Origin: Flavobacterium aquidurense
GTDB lineage: Bacteria; Bacteroidota; Bacteroidia; Flavobacteriales; Flavobacteriaceae
Direction: 5' to 3'
Assembly: GCA_900107365.1 (NCBI GenBank)
Contig: FNPS01000001.1
Coordinates: forward strand, 496,001-560,000
DNA length: 64,000 bases
Shown piece after piece: positions 36,073-44,216 of the stretch. How positions within the stretch are numbered: the stretch's first letter is position 1; every line of letters begins with the position of its first letter. Under the pieces are notes generated by a model. That model saw only the letters and a list, made by a program, of their open reading frames with translations. It had not been told where the DNA came from and made no database searches. Both the position numbers and the translations under genes were made by a program.

Positions 36073-38103
36073 CTATTTTGAAGCATTAAATTCCGTAATA
36101 ATATTTACAGCCTCATTCAGGTAAGGATTTTTTTTCAGACTATCAATCTGATATTGGTTTATTGTTTTTTCGGTTGGATAAACGCCCAGTAAAAATTGAT
36201 TTACAGTTGAATTATAAACGTCTAATGGATTGTTTTCGTCATTAAAGGTGTTGATCTCTTTCCAAAGTGAATTCACTAATTTTTTCTGATTAAAAACAGC
36301 ATCAATTGTCATGGGAATTTCGGATTTTGGAGTGTTAACCAATTGGTCTATTTTTAAATTTATCTTTTTTACATCGTTAAAATAATAATTGTCAGCCAGT
36401 CGTGCTCTGCTACTTTGTGCAAGTTTATCAATTAAAGGTCGCTTTACAAATGGTTTGTATTTTAAAAAGGGTTGTATACTGTCGTTTTTAATGGCAGTCG
36501 GAAAATCGCTTTCTTTTTGATAAACACCTTCATAAAATTCAGGTACTACAACATCTGGTTTAACTCCTATATATTGGTGGCTTTTTCCTGTTACTCTGTA
36601 AAATTTATTAATAGTGATTTTTAAATAATCGGTATTTTTTTCCTCGTCAAGCGAAAGAATGGTTTGCATGGTTGCTTTTCCAAGTGTAGTACTACCAAGA
36701 ATTAAAGCGCGATTGTAATCTTGCAATATTGAAGAAAAAAACTCACTGGCTGAAGCCGTATTACTATTCACCAACACGACGATCGGACCTTTATAAATCA
36801 TTCCTCTGTAAGGATCATTAATGACTGATGTACCTTGTTTGTTATCTATTACAATTGAAAGCGGACCATAATCTACAAACATTCCGGCCAGTTTGATGGC
36901 TTCTTCCATAGATCCGCCGCCGTTGTCAATTAAATCTATTACAAGGCCTTTTATATTATCACGGTCTAATTTTATTACTTCCCTGGCCACATCATCAGCA
37001 CAACCTTTTCGGCTGTTCCCATCTAAATCGGCATAAAAACTCGGAATCTTGATGTAGCCAATTTTACTCTCTTTACCCACAATAAAACTGAAAACCGAAT
37101 TTTCTTCATCTTTCATGACTTGTTTTTCGATATAAACGTCGAAACTTTTACCTGAATTCCTTTTTAGAGTTAATGTAATACTTTTATTAGATTCTGATAA
37201 AATCATGGTAGAAATGGATTCTAATGATGCACAAGAAACCTTTAATGTATCTTTATGGTTGGATATCGAAACAATCTGATCGCCTTTTTTTATTTGTCCT
37301 GTCTTAAAAGCCGGACCATTGGGATCTATTTCATCAATAATAATTTCGTTTTTCTCGTTCAAATTAACAGTCATTCCAAGCGATAAATGTTCTTTTGACA
37401 GAGAAGCTACAAAACTCGATTTTGAATCATCACTAAAATAAGCTGTATGCGGATCAAAGTACGTACAAAAGAAGTTGTATATCTTCTCTTCCAGTTTTGT
37501 ATTCGTTTCTAAAAGGGTATTGAAACGACAAATTTCATTAGTTAAAATAGTAGTTCTGGAAGCCAGTTCAATCGATTTGAAGTTGGTTTTAATAGAATCT
37601 AAATTATCACTGGTTTCAGCTATATCATCTAAAATCTGATAACGTAATTTTTTAAGCCAGACTTTCTCTACATCTTCTTTTTTTAAATAAAACGGAAAAG
37701 ATTTTTTATAAAACCGAATCGTATCTTTCTTAGTATAATCAATAGTTCCACTTTGAATCTTTTCTAAAACGGCTTTTGTTCTGATTAGTCCGTCTTTATA
37801 TTTATTTGAAATATCATCCACAAAATTACAATCACCTTCCATGATCATATCATCCAGGCTAACACGATATTTTTTTGATAATTCATCGTATTCTGACTTA
37901 AAAAAGATGTTTCTGGAAGGATCTAATTCGTTAATTAGATTATCAAATACAAAAATGGACAAACTGTCATCAACTGGTTTTGGCCTGATATGTTCGCTTT
38001 GAATAAGTCTGTTTATCTTACTTAAGATTTCGCAAGTGTTTGCGCTATTTTGACTAAATAGAACGCTGGTAGTCATCAAAAAAAATAATAGTATTTTTTT
38101 CAT
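36073..38103 (-). CDS. Carboxy-terminal processing protease (peptidase family S41, Tsp/Prc-like)
   Basis: 676 residues. A signal peptide (MKKILLFFLMTTSVLFSQ) is followed by the N-terminal Tsp-type helical domain, DPSRNIFF at 61, and DPHTAYFS at 217. A PDZ domain lies at about 240-325 (LGMTVNLNE, GPAFKTGQIKKGDQIVSI). The S41 protease core has the serine in NSNTASASEFFSS (about 451-453), the Lys476 base in TTLGKATMQ and the GGGS oxyanion region near 395. It trims C-termini of periplasmic or outer-membrane proteins. A short C-terminal domain follows. Confidence 0.93.
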   Translation of the reverse strand: MKKILLFFLMTTSVLFSQNSANTCEILSKINRLIQSEHIRPKPVDDSLSIFVFDNLINELDPSRNIFFKSEYDELSKKYRVSLDDMIMEGDCNFVDDISNKYKDGLIRTKAVLEKIQSGTIDYTKKDTIRFYKKSFPFYLKKEDVEKVWLKKLRYQILDDIAETSDNLDSIKTNFKSIELASRTTILTNEICRFNTLLETNTKLEEKIYNFFCTYFDPHTAYFSDDSKSSFVASLSKEHLSLGMTVNLNEKNEIIIDEIDPNGPAFKTGQIKKGDQIVSISNHKDTLKVSCASLESISTMILSESNKSITLTLKRNSGKSFDVYIEKQVMKDEENSVFSFIVGKESKIGYIKIPSFYADLDGNSRKGCADDVAREVIKLDRDNIKGLVIDLIDNGGGSMEEAIKLAGMFVDYGPLSIVIDNKQGTSVINDPYRGMIYKGPIVVLVNSNTASASEFFSSILQDYNRALILGSTTLGKATMQTILSLDEEKNTDYLKITINKFYRVTGKSHQYIGVKPDVVVPEFYEGVYQKESDFPTAIKNDSIQPFLKYKPFVKRPLIDKLAQSSRARLADNYYFNDVKKINLKIDQLVNTPKSEIPMTIDAVFNQKKLVNSLWKEINTFNDENNPLDVYNSTVNQFLLGVYPTEKTINQYQIDSLKKNPYLNEAVNIITEFNASK

Positions 38104-38220
38104 AAATCGAAGATCTTCGTTTACCCTAAAATTACACTTATTTTTTTGATTAAAAGTTATATTTTTTCTAAAATATCTTACATTTAAACGATTTGTTTTC
38201 GATGAAATACATAATCGATT

Positions 38221-38256
38221 AAAAAAAATGCATCACTTTCACAAGCAATGCATTTT
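38221..38256 (-). terminator. Terminator after gcvT
   Basis: AAAAATGCAT and ATGCATTTTT form a 10-bp stem around a 14-nt loop. On the minus strand it ends in a T run. Confidence 0.7.
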
Positions 38257-38279
38257 TCAATTTATATAAGTTTTAAAAA

Positions 38280-39362
38280 TTATTTCTTGTAAAAAGGTAA
38301 TTTTACCACTTTAGCCAGAACGTCATTTTTTCTGATTCTGATAAAAATATCGTTATCAACAGCACTATTACTGACTGTAACATATCCTAAACCAATTCCC
38401 TTATTCATAGAAGGCGACATTGTCCCAGAAGTTACAACACCAATTACAGCACCAGAAGCATCAACAATTTCGTAGTCATGTCTTGGTACAGCGCGCTCCT
38501 GCATTTCAAAAGCAACTAGTTTTTTAGAAACACCTTCTTCCTTTTGTTTTTTCAAACTTTCAGAATTAGTAAAATCTTTGTTGAATTTCGTAATCCATCC
38601 TAAACCGGCTTCAAGCGGAGAAGTAGTATCATTAATATCATTTCCGTACAAACAGAATCCCATTTCTAAACGTAAAGTATCACGGGCTGCCAATCCAATT
38701 GGTTTTATTCCGTACGCTGCACCAGCTTCAAAAACCTTATTCCAGATTGCTTCAGCATCAGCATTTTTGCAGTAAATTTCAAATCCACCTGAACCTGTAT
38801 AACCGGTTGCAGAAATAATTACATTATTAAAACCAGCAAAATCAGCTACTTCAAAATGATAATAAGCAATTTCAGCTAAATCTATAGAAGACAAAGGCTG
38901 CATAGCCTCAACCGCTTTTGGTCCCTGAATGGCTAATAAAGAATAGTCATCAGAAAGGTTTTTCATCTCAACACCCAAATCATTGTGCGAAGAAATCCAG
39001 TTCCAGTCTTTTTCAATATTCGAAGCATTTACAACAAGCAAATACTCTTCCTCTTTCATTTTATAAACAATCAAATCATCAACGATTCCGCCGTCATTGT
39101 TTGGCAAACAAGAATATTGTGCTCTTCCAATTGTCAAAGTCGAAGCATCATTCGAAGTCACTTTCTGAATCAAAGCCAAAGCATTTGGTCCGGTAAGTAA
39201 AAATTCTCCCATATGCGAAACGTCAAAAACGCCCACACTGTTACGAACTGTTTCGTGTTCAGCATTTATACCTTCATAAGTAATAGGCATGTTATAACCG
39301 GCAAAAGGCAGCATTTTCGCTCCCAAACTTTCATGTATGTGCGTAAGCGCAGTATTTTTCAT
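38280..39362 (-). CDS. gcvT: Aminomethyltransferase (glycine cleavage system T protein)
   Basis: 360 residues from the ATG at 39362, giving the usual start [27 protein letters not shown]. An ATG at 39401 lies upstream of the exact -7 box (39389-39396) and cannot be used from that promoter. [28 protein letters not shown] and [19 protein letters not shown] are family signatures. It transfers the aminomethyl carbon of glycine to tetrahydrofolate. GcvH and GcvP are not in the window. Confidence 0.96.
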   Translation of the reverse strand: MKNTALTHIHESLGAKMLPFAGYNMPITYEGINAEHETVRNSVGVFDVSHMGEFLLTGPNALALIQKVTSNDASTLTIGRAQYSCLPNNDGGIVDDLIVYKMKEEEYLLVVNASNIEKDWNWISSHNDLGVEMKNLSDDYSLLAIQGPKAVEAMQPLSSIDLAEIAYYHFEVADFAGFNNVIISATGYTGSGGFEIYCKNADAEAIWNKVFEAGAAYGIKPIGLAARDTLRLEMGFCLYGNDINDTTSPLEAGLGWITKFNKDFTNSESLKKQKEEGVSKKLVAFEMQERAVPRHDYEIVDASGAVIGVVTSGTMSPSMNKGIGLGYVTVSNSAVDNDIFIRIRKNDVLAKVVKLPFYKK

Positions 39363-39705
39363 TGTGTGTTGTTTATAAAAGTGAGTCGCAAATTTATTCA
39401 AAAAATATCGGAAATTAATAGTCTAAATTATAAATTTCGCAATATTTAGTAGCTATTTCCTGCTATCCGCTATATCTTTTTGTTTTTAAAGAAAAAACAA
39501 AAAGGATACCGCTTCTATCAGGGCTAGGGAACTCAGTTATCGAGAAGAATTTTTCTTCAAATTTTATGTAACTTTAGATAACAATTTTGATTTATTTAGT
39601 TTCCCAGCCAGCTAATGTGTTTTTCAGAAAAAGTGAAATGCCTTTTTGCGTAAAGAAAAACTATGTTTCTATGTGTTTAAATAATCAGTCCAACAAAATT
39701 ATCAA
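39363..39705 (+). other. 343-bp spacer between divergent gcvT and nnrD
   Basis: It holds the gcvT promoter at its left end. The rest is AT-rich with no ORF I would keep. TATGTTTC near 39660 is a one-mismatch -7 candidate for nnrD. Confidence 0.5.
39389..39396 (-). promoter_or_regulatory. -7 box of the gcvT promoter
   Basis: On the minus strand this is TAAATTTG, an exact match, 27 bp before the chosen start codon. I see no folded glycine-riboswitch core in the short leader. Confidence 0.6.
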
Positions 39706-40554
39706 ATGAAAACTCCATTTTTAATCACAAAAGAAGAAATTCTAAAGTTTTATAAACCTGTAAATCCTCATACACATAAAGGACTTCAAGGCCATGCCGT
39801 AATAATTGCAGGAAGTTACGGCAAAATAGGAGCAGCCGTTTTAGCATCAAAAGCCTGTCTAAAATCAGGTTGCGGACTTGTAACGACGTTTACACCAAAA
39901 TGCGGTTACCAAATCCTGCAAATCTCCATTCCGGAAGTTATGGTGGTCACCGATGAAAATTCGAATTTCATAACCAATATCCATCTTCCATTAATTCCAC
40001 AAGCGATCGGAATTGGCCCGGGAATCGGGCAGGAGCTGGCGACCCAAAAAGCTTTATTTGAGTTTTTAAGAAGCAACAAAACACCTTTAGCTCTCGATGC
40101 TGATGCACTTAATATTTTGGCAGAAAATCAATCCTGGTTAGAACTAGTTCCGGAAAATACCATCCTGACGCCACATCCAAAAGAGTTGGAACGCTTAATT
40201 GGAAAATGGAATTCGGAATCTGAGAAGTTTCAAAAAACACTTGCTTTTTCGGAGAAATACAAAGTGATTATTGTAATGAAAGGAGCCCCAACCTACATCA
40301 TCAACAAACAAGAAATCTACGAAAACACAACCGGAAACGCCGCACTCGCAACCGCCGGAAGCGGCGACACCCTAACCGGAATCATAACAAGTTTTCTGGC
40401 ACAAGGCTACGAACCCAAACATGCCGCAAAACTAGGTGTGTTTATTCACGGCTTAACAGCAGATATTGCTTTGCCACAAGCGGGTTATCAGTCTTTTATA
40501 GCTTCTGATATTATAGAGAATTTGGGAAAAGCTTTTTTGGAATTAGAAAATTAG
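39706..40554 (+). CDS. nnrD: ADP/ATP-dependent NAD(P)H-hydrate dehydratase
   Basis: 282 residues, a ribokinase-like fold. [31 protein letters not shown] near residue 25 and [20 protein letters not shown] near 220 carry the nucleotide site and the catalytic Asp. It repairs hydrated NAD(P)H. The protein is the stand-alone dehydratase; the NnrE epimerase domain often fused at the N-terminus is absent. Confidence 0.93.
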   Translation: MKTPFLITKEEILKFYKPVNPHTHKGLQGHAVIIAGSYGKIGAAVLASKACLKSGCGLVTTFTPKCGYQILQISIPEVMVVTDENSNFITNIHLPLIPQAIGIGPGIGQELATQKALFEFLRSNKTPLALDADALNILAENQSWLELVPENTILTPHPKELERLIGKWNSESEKFQKTLAFSEKYKVIIVMKGAPTYIINKQEIYENTTGNAALATAGSGDTLTGIITSFLAQGYEPKHAAKLGVFIHGLTADIALPQAGYQSFIASDIIENLGKAFLELEN

Positions 40555-40687
40555 GAAATTAGATAATGTGTCAATTTGATAATTAGATAATTTTCATTAC
40601 CATGAGAAGTCTTTTTTCTATGTTCTATACTCTTTTTTCTAAATCTAAATTCTACAATCAGAAATCTAAATTCGTAAGTTTGTATCT

Positions 40688-41470
40688 ATGAAAAACAATT
40701 TCGATCTCAGAACGGTAAATGTTACCCGTTACATCACGCCTTTGCGCGAAGGCGGTTCTTTACCCGCTTTGGCTGAAGCCGATGACGATTTTAAATATGT
40801 CTTAAAATTCAAAGGAGCCGGTCACGGCATAAAAGCTTTGATAGCCGAATTAATTGGCGGACAAATTGCAAAAGCCTTAAAATTACAGCTTCCCGAATTG
40901 GTTTTCGCCAATCTTGATGAAGCTTTTGGAAGATCTGAGGGCGATGAAGAAATTCAGGATTTATTACAGGGAAGTCAGGGATTAAACCTGGCTCTTCATT
41001 TTTTATCAGGCGCTATTACTTTTGATCCGGTTGTAACGACTGTTGATGCAAAATTAGCGTCGCAAATTGTTTGGTTGGATGCTTATATCACTAATGTAGA
41101 CCGAACTTTCAGAAATACTAATATGTTGATTTGGCATAAAGAATTATGGCTGATTGATCACGGTGCCTGTTTGTATTTTCATCATTCCTGGAACAATTGG
41201 GAACAACATGCCAAAAGTCCGTTTGCACTGATAAAAGATCACGTTTTACTTCCGCAGGCTTCACTTTTACAAGAAGTTGATGCTGAATTCAAAGCACTTT
41301 TAACAAACGAAATATTAGAAGAAGTTGTTAATACAATTCCTGAAGAATGGCTAGTTTGGGAAGATACCGATGAAACACCGGAAGCTTTGCGAAATGTATA
41401 CTTACAATTTTTGCAGACAAGATTAAATAATTCCGAAATCTTTGTAAATCAGGCTCAAAATGCAAGATAG
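40688..41470 (+). CDS. HipA-like kinase-fold protein
   Basis: 260 residues. KYVLKFKGAGHGIKALIAELIGGQIAKAL matches the N-lobe of HipA-related proteins. The catalytic and metal motifs of the group are recognisable as LDAYITNVDRTFRNTNML and LWLIDHGACLYFHH. It lacks the HipA N-terminal domain and there is no HipB-like antitoxin. Instead it overlaps the DUF3037 gene by 11 bp. The same pair occurs together in many phyla, which suggests one functional module; substrate and role are unknown. Confidence 0.8.
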   Translation: MKNNFDLRTVNVTRYITPLREGGSLPALAEADDDFKYVLKFKGAGHGIKALIAELIGGQIAKALKLQLPELVFANLDEAFGRSEGDEEIQDLLQGSQGLNLALHFLSGAITFDPVVTTVDAKLASQIVWLDAYITNVDRTFRNTNMLIWHKELWLIDHGACLYFHHSWNNWEQHAKSPFALIKDHVLLPQASLLQEVDAEFKALLTNEILEEVVNTIPEEWLVWEDTDETPEALRNVYLQFLQTRLNNSEIFVNQAQNAR

Positions 41471-41843
41471 TCACTTATATGAGTATGCCGTAATTCGTGT
41501 GGTACCCAGAGTAGAACGCGAAGAATTCCTGAATATCGGAATCATTTTGTTTTGCAAAAAAGCCAAATTTATAAAAGTACTGTCTCACATCGATGATGCT
41601 AAAGTTGAAACTCTTTCCAACGATTTTGATATCGAGCAATTGCATTGCAACATAACGGCCCTTAAAAAAATTGCCGCCGGAGAAAAAGACGGTGGACCAA
41701 TTGGACAAATGGAAATTCCGGAGCGTTTTCGATGGTTAACAGCAATAAGAAGTTCAGCGATTCAAACTTCAAGACCACATACGGGTTTGTGTGAGGATTT
41801 AGAAAAAACAATTCAGCGTTTGTTTGAAGAACTTGTTTTGTAA
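41460..41843 (+). CDS. DUF3037 family protein
   Basis: 127 residues. The start YEYAVIRVVPRVEREEFLNIGIILFC is diagnostic of DUF3037, and the end PHTGLCEDLEKTIQRLFEELVL matches the family as well. It begins within the HipA-like gene and is very likely translationally coupled to it. Function unknown; it is the obvious candidate partner or target of the kinase-like protein. Confidence 0.85.
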   Translation: MQDSHLYEYAVIRVVPRVEREEFLNIGIILFCKKAKFIKVLSHIDDAKVETLSNDFDIEQLHCNITALKKIAAGEKDGGPIGQMEIPERFRWLTAIRSSAIQTSRPHTGLCEDLEKTIQRLFEELVL

Positions 41844-41893
41844 CTGTTTTTAAACCATATAAGTTATATAAGGAATTTAAGTTTGAACTTAAA

Positions 41894-42070
41894 ATATTCA
41901 CACAGTCACAAGGACATATAAGAAAAGAAACTTTGTGACTTCGCTCCCGATAACTAACGGGATTGCGAGATTAAAAAAAATTTGTGCCTTAGTGCCTTCG
42001 TGGCAAAAAAAACTCTGCGAATCTCTGTGCATCCCGATAGCTATCGGGATTGTGTATCTCTGTGGTATAA
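41894..42070. repeat. Composite intergenic repeat with a 20-bp palindrome
   Basis: ATCCCGATAGCTATCGGGAT (42031-42050) is a perfect palindrome. A degenerate copy, TCCCGATAACTAACGGGAT, lies near 41944-41962. They are embedded in phrases such as GTGCCTTAGTGCCTTCGTGGC and two copies of TCTCTGTG-type words. These phrases resemble those in the arrays at 42641-42890. No ORF is supported. Confidence 0.65.
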
Positions 42071-42078
42071 CCTTTTTA

Positions 42079-42627
42079 TTAAAAATCCAGTATTCCAAAC
42101 AGGCATTCATTAGAAAAATCAAGTATTATATTTTCCTTTTTATGATTTTCGATAATTAACAGATCATAAGGTTTTAGATCAAATGATTTCTCATCAATTT
42201 TAATAACTGTTGTATCTAAAGAAAACAAAATGATTATTTGAGCATTACAATTCTGACTATTAGTCGTTATTTTTAGTTTGTGATGGGGTATTTTTTCAGA
42301 AACCATCCAATTAAAATCAATGCCTTTTGTATAAGAAGTCACTTCATCATCCGAATTAAATTCCATGATTTCATATTTTTTATATACTTTTTTTTCTTTG
42401 TTTACCTCAATATCTAAGCTGTTATCAAGCATAACCAAATAGCGGTAATAGCCTTTAAATTTGGTAAACTCTGAAGGCTCTTGCGCTATTGTAGCACTGC
42501 TTATTCTGAAGACAAAATCTCTATCGGCGTAGTTTGCTGTTTCCGGATATATGATATATTGATATGTCAATCCACCACTCCAGATAGAGGCTTTAGAATC
42601 TTTTTTGGACAAAAGGCGTATGTTCAT
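42079..42627 (-). CDS. HutD/Ves-like cupin protein
   Basis: 182 residues. The HutD-type signature is clear: SIWSGGLTYQYIIYPE, then FVFRISSATIAQEPSEFTKF and YYRYLVMLDNSLDIEV. The family folds as a double cupin and is linked to histidine use in proteobacteria, where a regulatory role has been proposed. Here it is 14 kb away from hutH and has no hut neighbours. Repeat arrays flank it on both sides. Confidence 0.78.
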   Translation of the reverse strand: MNIRLLSKKDSKASIWSGGLTYQYIIYPETANYADRDFVFRISSATIAQEPSEFTKFKGYYRYLVMLDNSLDIEVNKEKKVYKKYEIMEFNSDDEVTSYTKGIDFNWMVSEKIPHHKLKITTNSQNCNAQIIILFSLDTTVIKIDEKSFDLKPYDLLIIENHKKENIILDFSNECLFGILDF

Positions 42628-42640
42628 TTTTTATTTTTTA

Positions 42641-42890
42641 CAAAAGGTTCAAAGTTGCAAAGTTACAAAGAGGCAAAGGTTTTTTTGTAGAGGTGTATAG
42701 CAGCGTGTTACTTAAAAAGGTTCAAAGGGACAAAGCAACAAAGATGCAGAGGTTTAAAAAAAGAATCACAAAGTCGCAAAGAAAATATAAAAAAGAAACT
42801 TCGCGACTCTGCGACTTTATTTCACTCCAACAATAAAAAAGCTTAGCGAATCTCCGTGCAAAATCTCTGTGAATCTCTGTGAAATAGCAA
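42641..42890. repeat. Arrays of 8-bp-period CAAAG words between the HutD-like and GNAT genes
   Basis: Two stretches repeat CAAAGnnn with exact 8-bp period: near 42650-42679 (CAAAGTTG, CAAAGTTA, CAAAGAGG, CAAAGG) and near 42723-42753 (CAAAGGGA, CAAAGCAA, CAAAGATG, CAGAGG). A third pair, ACAAAGTC-GCAAAGAA, faces CTTCGCGA-CTCTGCGA on the other side. AATCTCTGTG words with 10-11-bp spacing follow. No ORF is supported in the 265 bp. Confidence 0.75.
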
Positions 42891-42892
42891 TC

Positions 42893-43399
42893 TCAAAGAA
42901 GCTTCTCCAAATAAATAAACTCCAAAGGCGCATCAGAAATCGTAATATGAATTTCGCTTTCAGGAAAAGCTTCTCTTTCGCCTGTATCAACATAACCATG
43001 ACGTTTGTACCACGCGATAAGCTCTTCACGAACTGAAATAACCGTCATAATTATACTTGACAATCCCAAAGCTTTAGCATGATTTTCGGCTTCGGCCAAC
43101 ATTTTTTTTCCGATTCCGCTATTTTGCAATTCAGGAGAAACGGTTAACATTCCCAAATACAATTGGTTTTCTTTTTCGACCAATAAAACTGAACCAATAA
43201 TTTTATCGTTCTCTGTATATTTCAAAATGGTATTCTTCGGATTCAGAATTGTTTCTGTCAATTCATCTTCGTTGGTTCTTTTTCCTTCTAAAATAGTAGC
43301 TTCCGTTGTCCAGCCTTTTTTAGAAGTTTCGCCTCTGTAAGCTGAATTAATTAAAATGTTTAAAGCCGGGATATCTTGTAATGTTGCTTTTGTAATCAT
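42893..43399 (-). CDS. GNAT family N-acetyltransferase
   Basis: 168 residues. The acetyl-CoA binding motif A is visible as LTVSPELQNSGIGKKMLAEAENHA (about 93-116), followed by IIMTVISVREELIAWYKRHGYV. The acceptor substrate cannot be told. It is preceded and followed by repeat elements and has no operon partner. Confidence 0.85.
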   Translation of the reverse strand: MITKATLQDIPALNILINSAYRGETSKKGWTTEATILEGKRTNEDELTETILNPKNTILKYTENDKIIGSVLLVEKENQLYLGMLTVSPELQNSGIGKKMLAEAENHAKALGLSSIIMTVISVREELIAWYKRHGYVDTGEREAFPESEIHITISDAPLEFIYLEKLL

Positions 43400-43439
43400 G
43401 ATACTATTTATGCTGTAATTTATTTTTTATTATGAATAG

Positions 43440-43559
43440 CCTCCTGCTTTAGCTGGAGGAACGAAATTACAATATGAAACTGGCTTTAGCCGAAATTATT
43501 GTATTTTTTGGCTAAAGCCAGTTTGAGATTCATTGAATTACCTCCATCTAAAGCAGTAG
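43440..43559. repeat. Nested inverted repeat (15-bp inner, 16-bp outer arms), MITE-like
   Basis: The inner arms AAACTGGCTTTAGCC (43477-43491) and its exact complement (43510-43524) enclose an 18-nt loop. The outer arms CTGCTTTAGCTGGAGG (43444-43459) and CCTCCATCTAAAGCAG (43541-43556) pair 15 of 16. Both arm pairs contain GCTTTAG, so the element looks like duplicated copies of one word. No ORF and no clear target-site duplication are seen. Confidence 0.8.
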
Positions 43560-43609
43560 ATAATTCAATATTTTTATTGTGCCTAAGGTAAAATTACATT
43601 TCTATCCAA

Positions 43610-44197
43610 TTAATATTTTGGCGTAATGTTTTTTGTCTTTTCAAGCAATTGATTTTCTTTCTCAATTACTTTCTCAAAAGGAGATTTGTTTGGCAAATGT
43701 TGCTTTTGATATTGCTCAATAAGCGGAATCGTTAAAATAATCTTTAAAGCAGTATGATAATTAGTGATCTCACTTCGTTTTTTATTGATAGTATTTACTA
43801 AATTTTCAATATCAGCTTTTTGTGTGACATATTTATCTTGACTTTTCTTAATTAAATTTATCATTTTTTGTTTCATTACGCTATCCCTTATACCACTAAT
43901 ATGACTTTCGACAGAATTGTAATAATCATCAGATTTTTGATCATAAGTATAAAAAAGATTTGTTGTATCCCTTGGATTAATTTCACTTAGCTCGTTTTCC
44001 AAAGCTTTTAATTCAGGAGATTTATCTACAAGTTCCTGATACAAGTCATCGACTAAATCGCCTCCTTTTCTAAATCTCCCTATCTCAATACTTGTTTCTT
44101 CAAAAGCTTTTGGTTCCTCATTACTTCTGCGAGAGGTTTCATTTTCTCGACAAGATATCAGGAGAATTAATGAAAGGATAGCGATTTTTTTTAGCAT
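43610..44197 (-). CDS. Lipoprotein of unknown function
   Basis: 195 residues. The signal peptide MLKKIAILSLILLISC ends in a lipobox, so Cys16 is likely lipidated. The mature protein is charged and largely helical, probably with a coiled-coil stretch (about 65-150), and has no recognised domain. It is the last gene of a three-gene minus-strand operon, 19 bp after the FAD oxidase gene. Confidence 0.75.
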   Translation of the reverse strand: MLKKIAILSLILLISCRENETSRRSNEEPKAFEETSIEIGRFRKGGDLVDDLYQELVDKSPELKALENELSEINPRDTTNLFYTYDQKSDDYYNSVESHISGIRDSVMKQKMINLIKKSQDKYVTQKADIENLVNTINKKRSEITNYHTALKIILTIPLIEQYQKQHLPNKSPFEKVIEKENQLLEKTKNITPKY

Positions 44198-44216
44198 AGT
44201 TTTATTTTTAAATTAT

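Noticed and set aside
39363..39705. A glycine riboswitch before gcvT
   Set aside because: The leader between the predicted transcription start and the ATG is only about 20 bases, too short for an aptamer.
40577..40588. TGATAATTAGAT upstream of the HipA-like gene as an Fnr-type site
   Set aside because: One half-site is wrong and there is no TAnnTTTG box 29.5 bp away.
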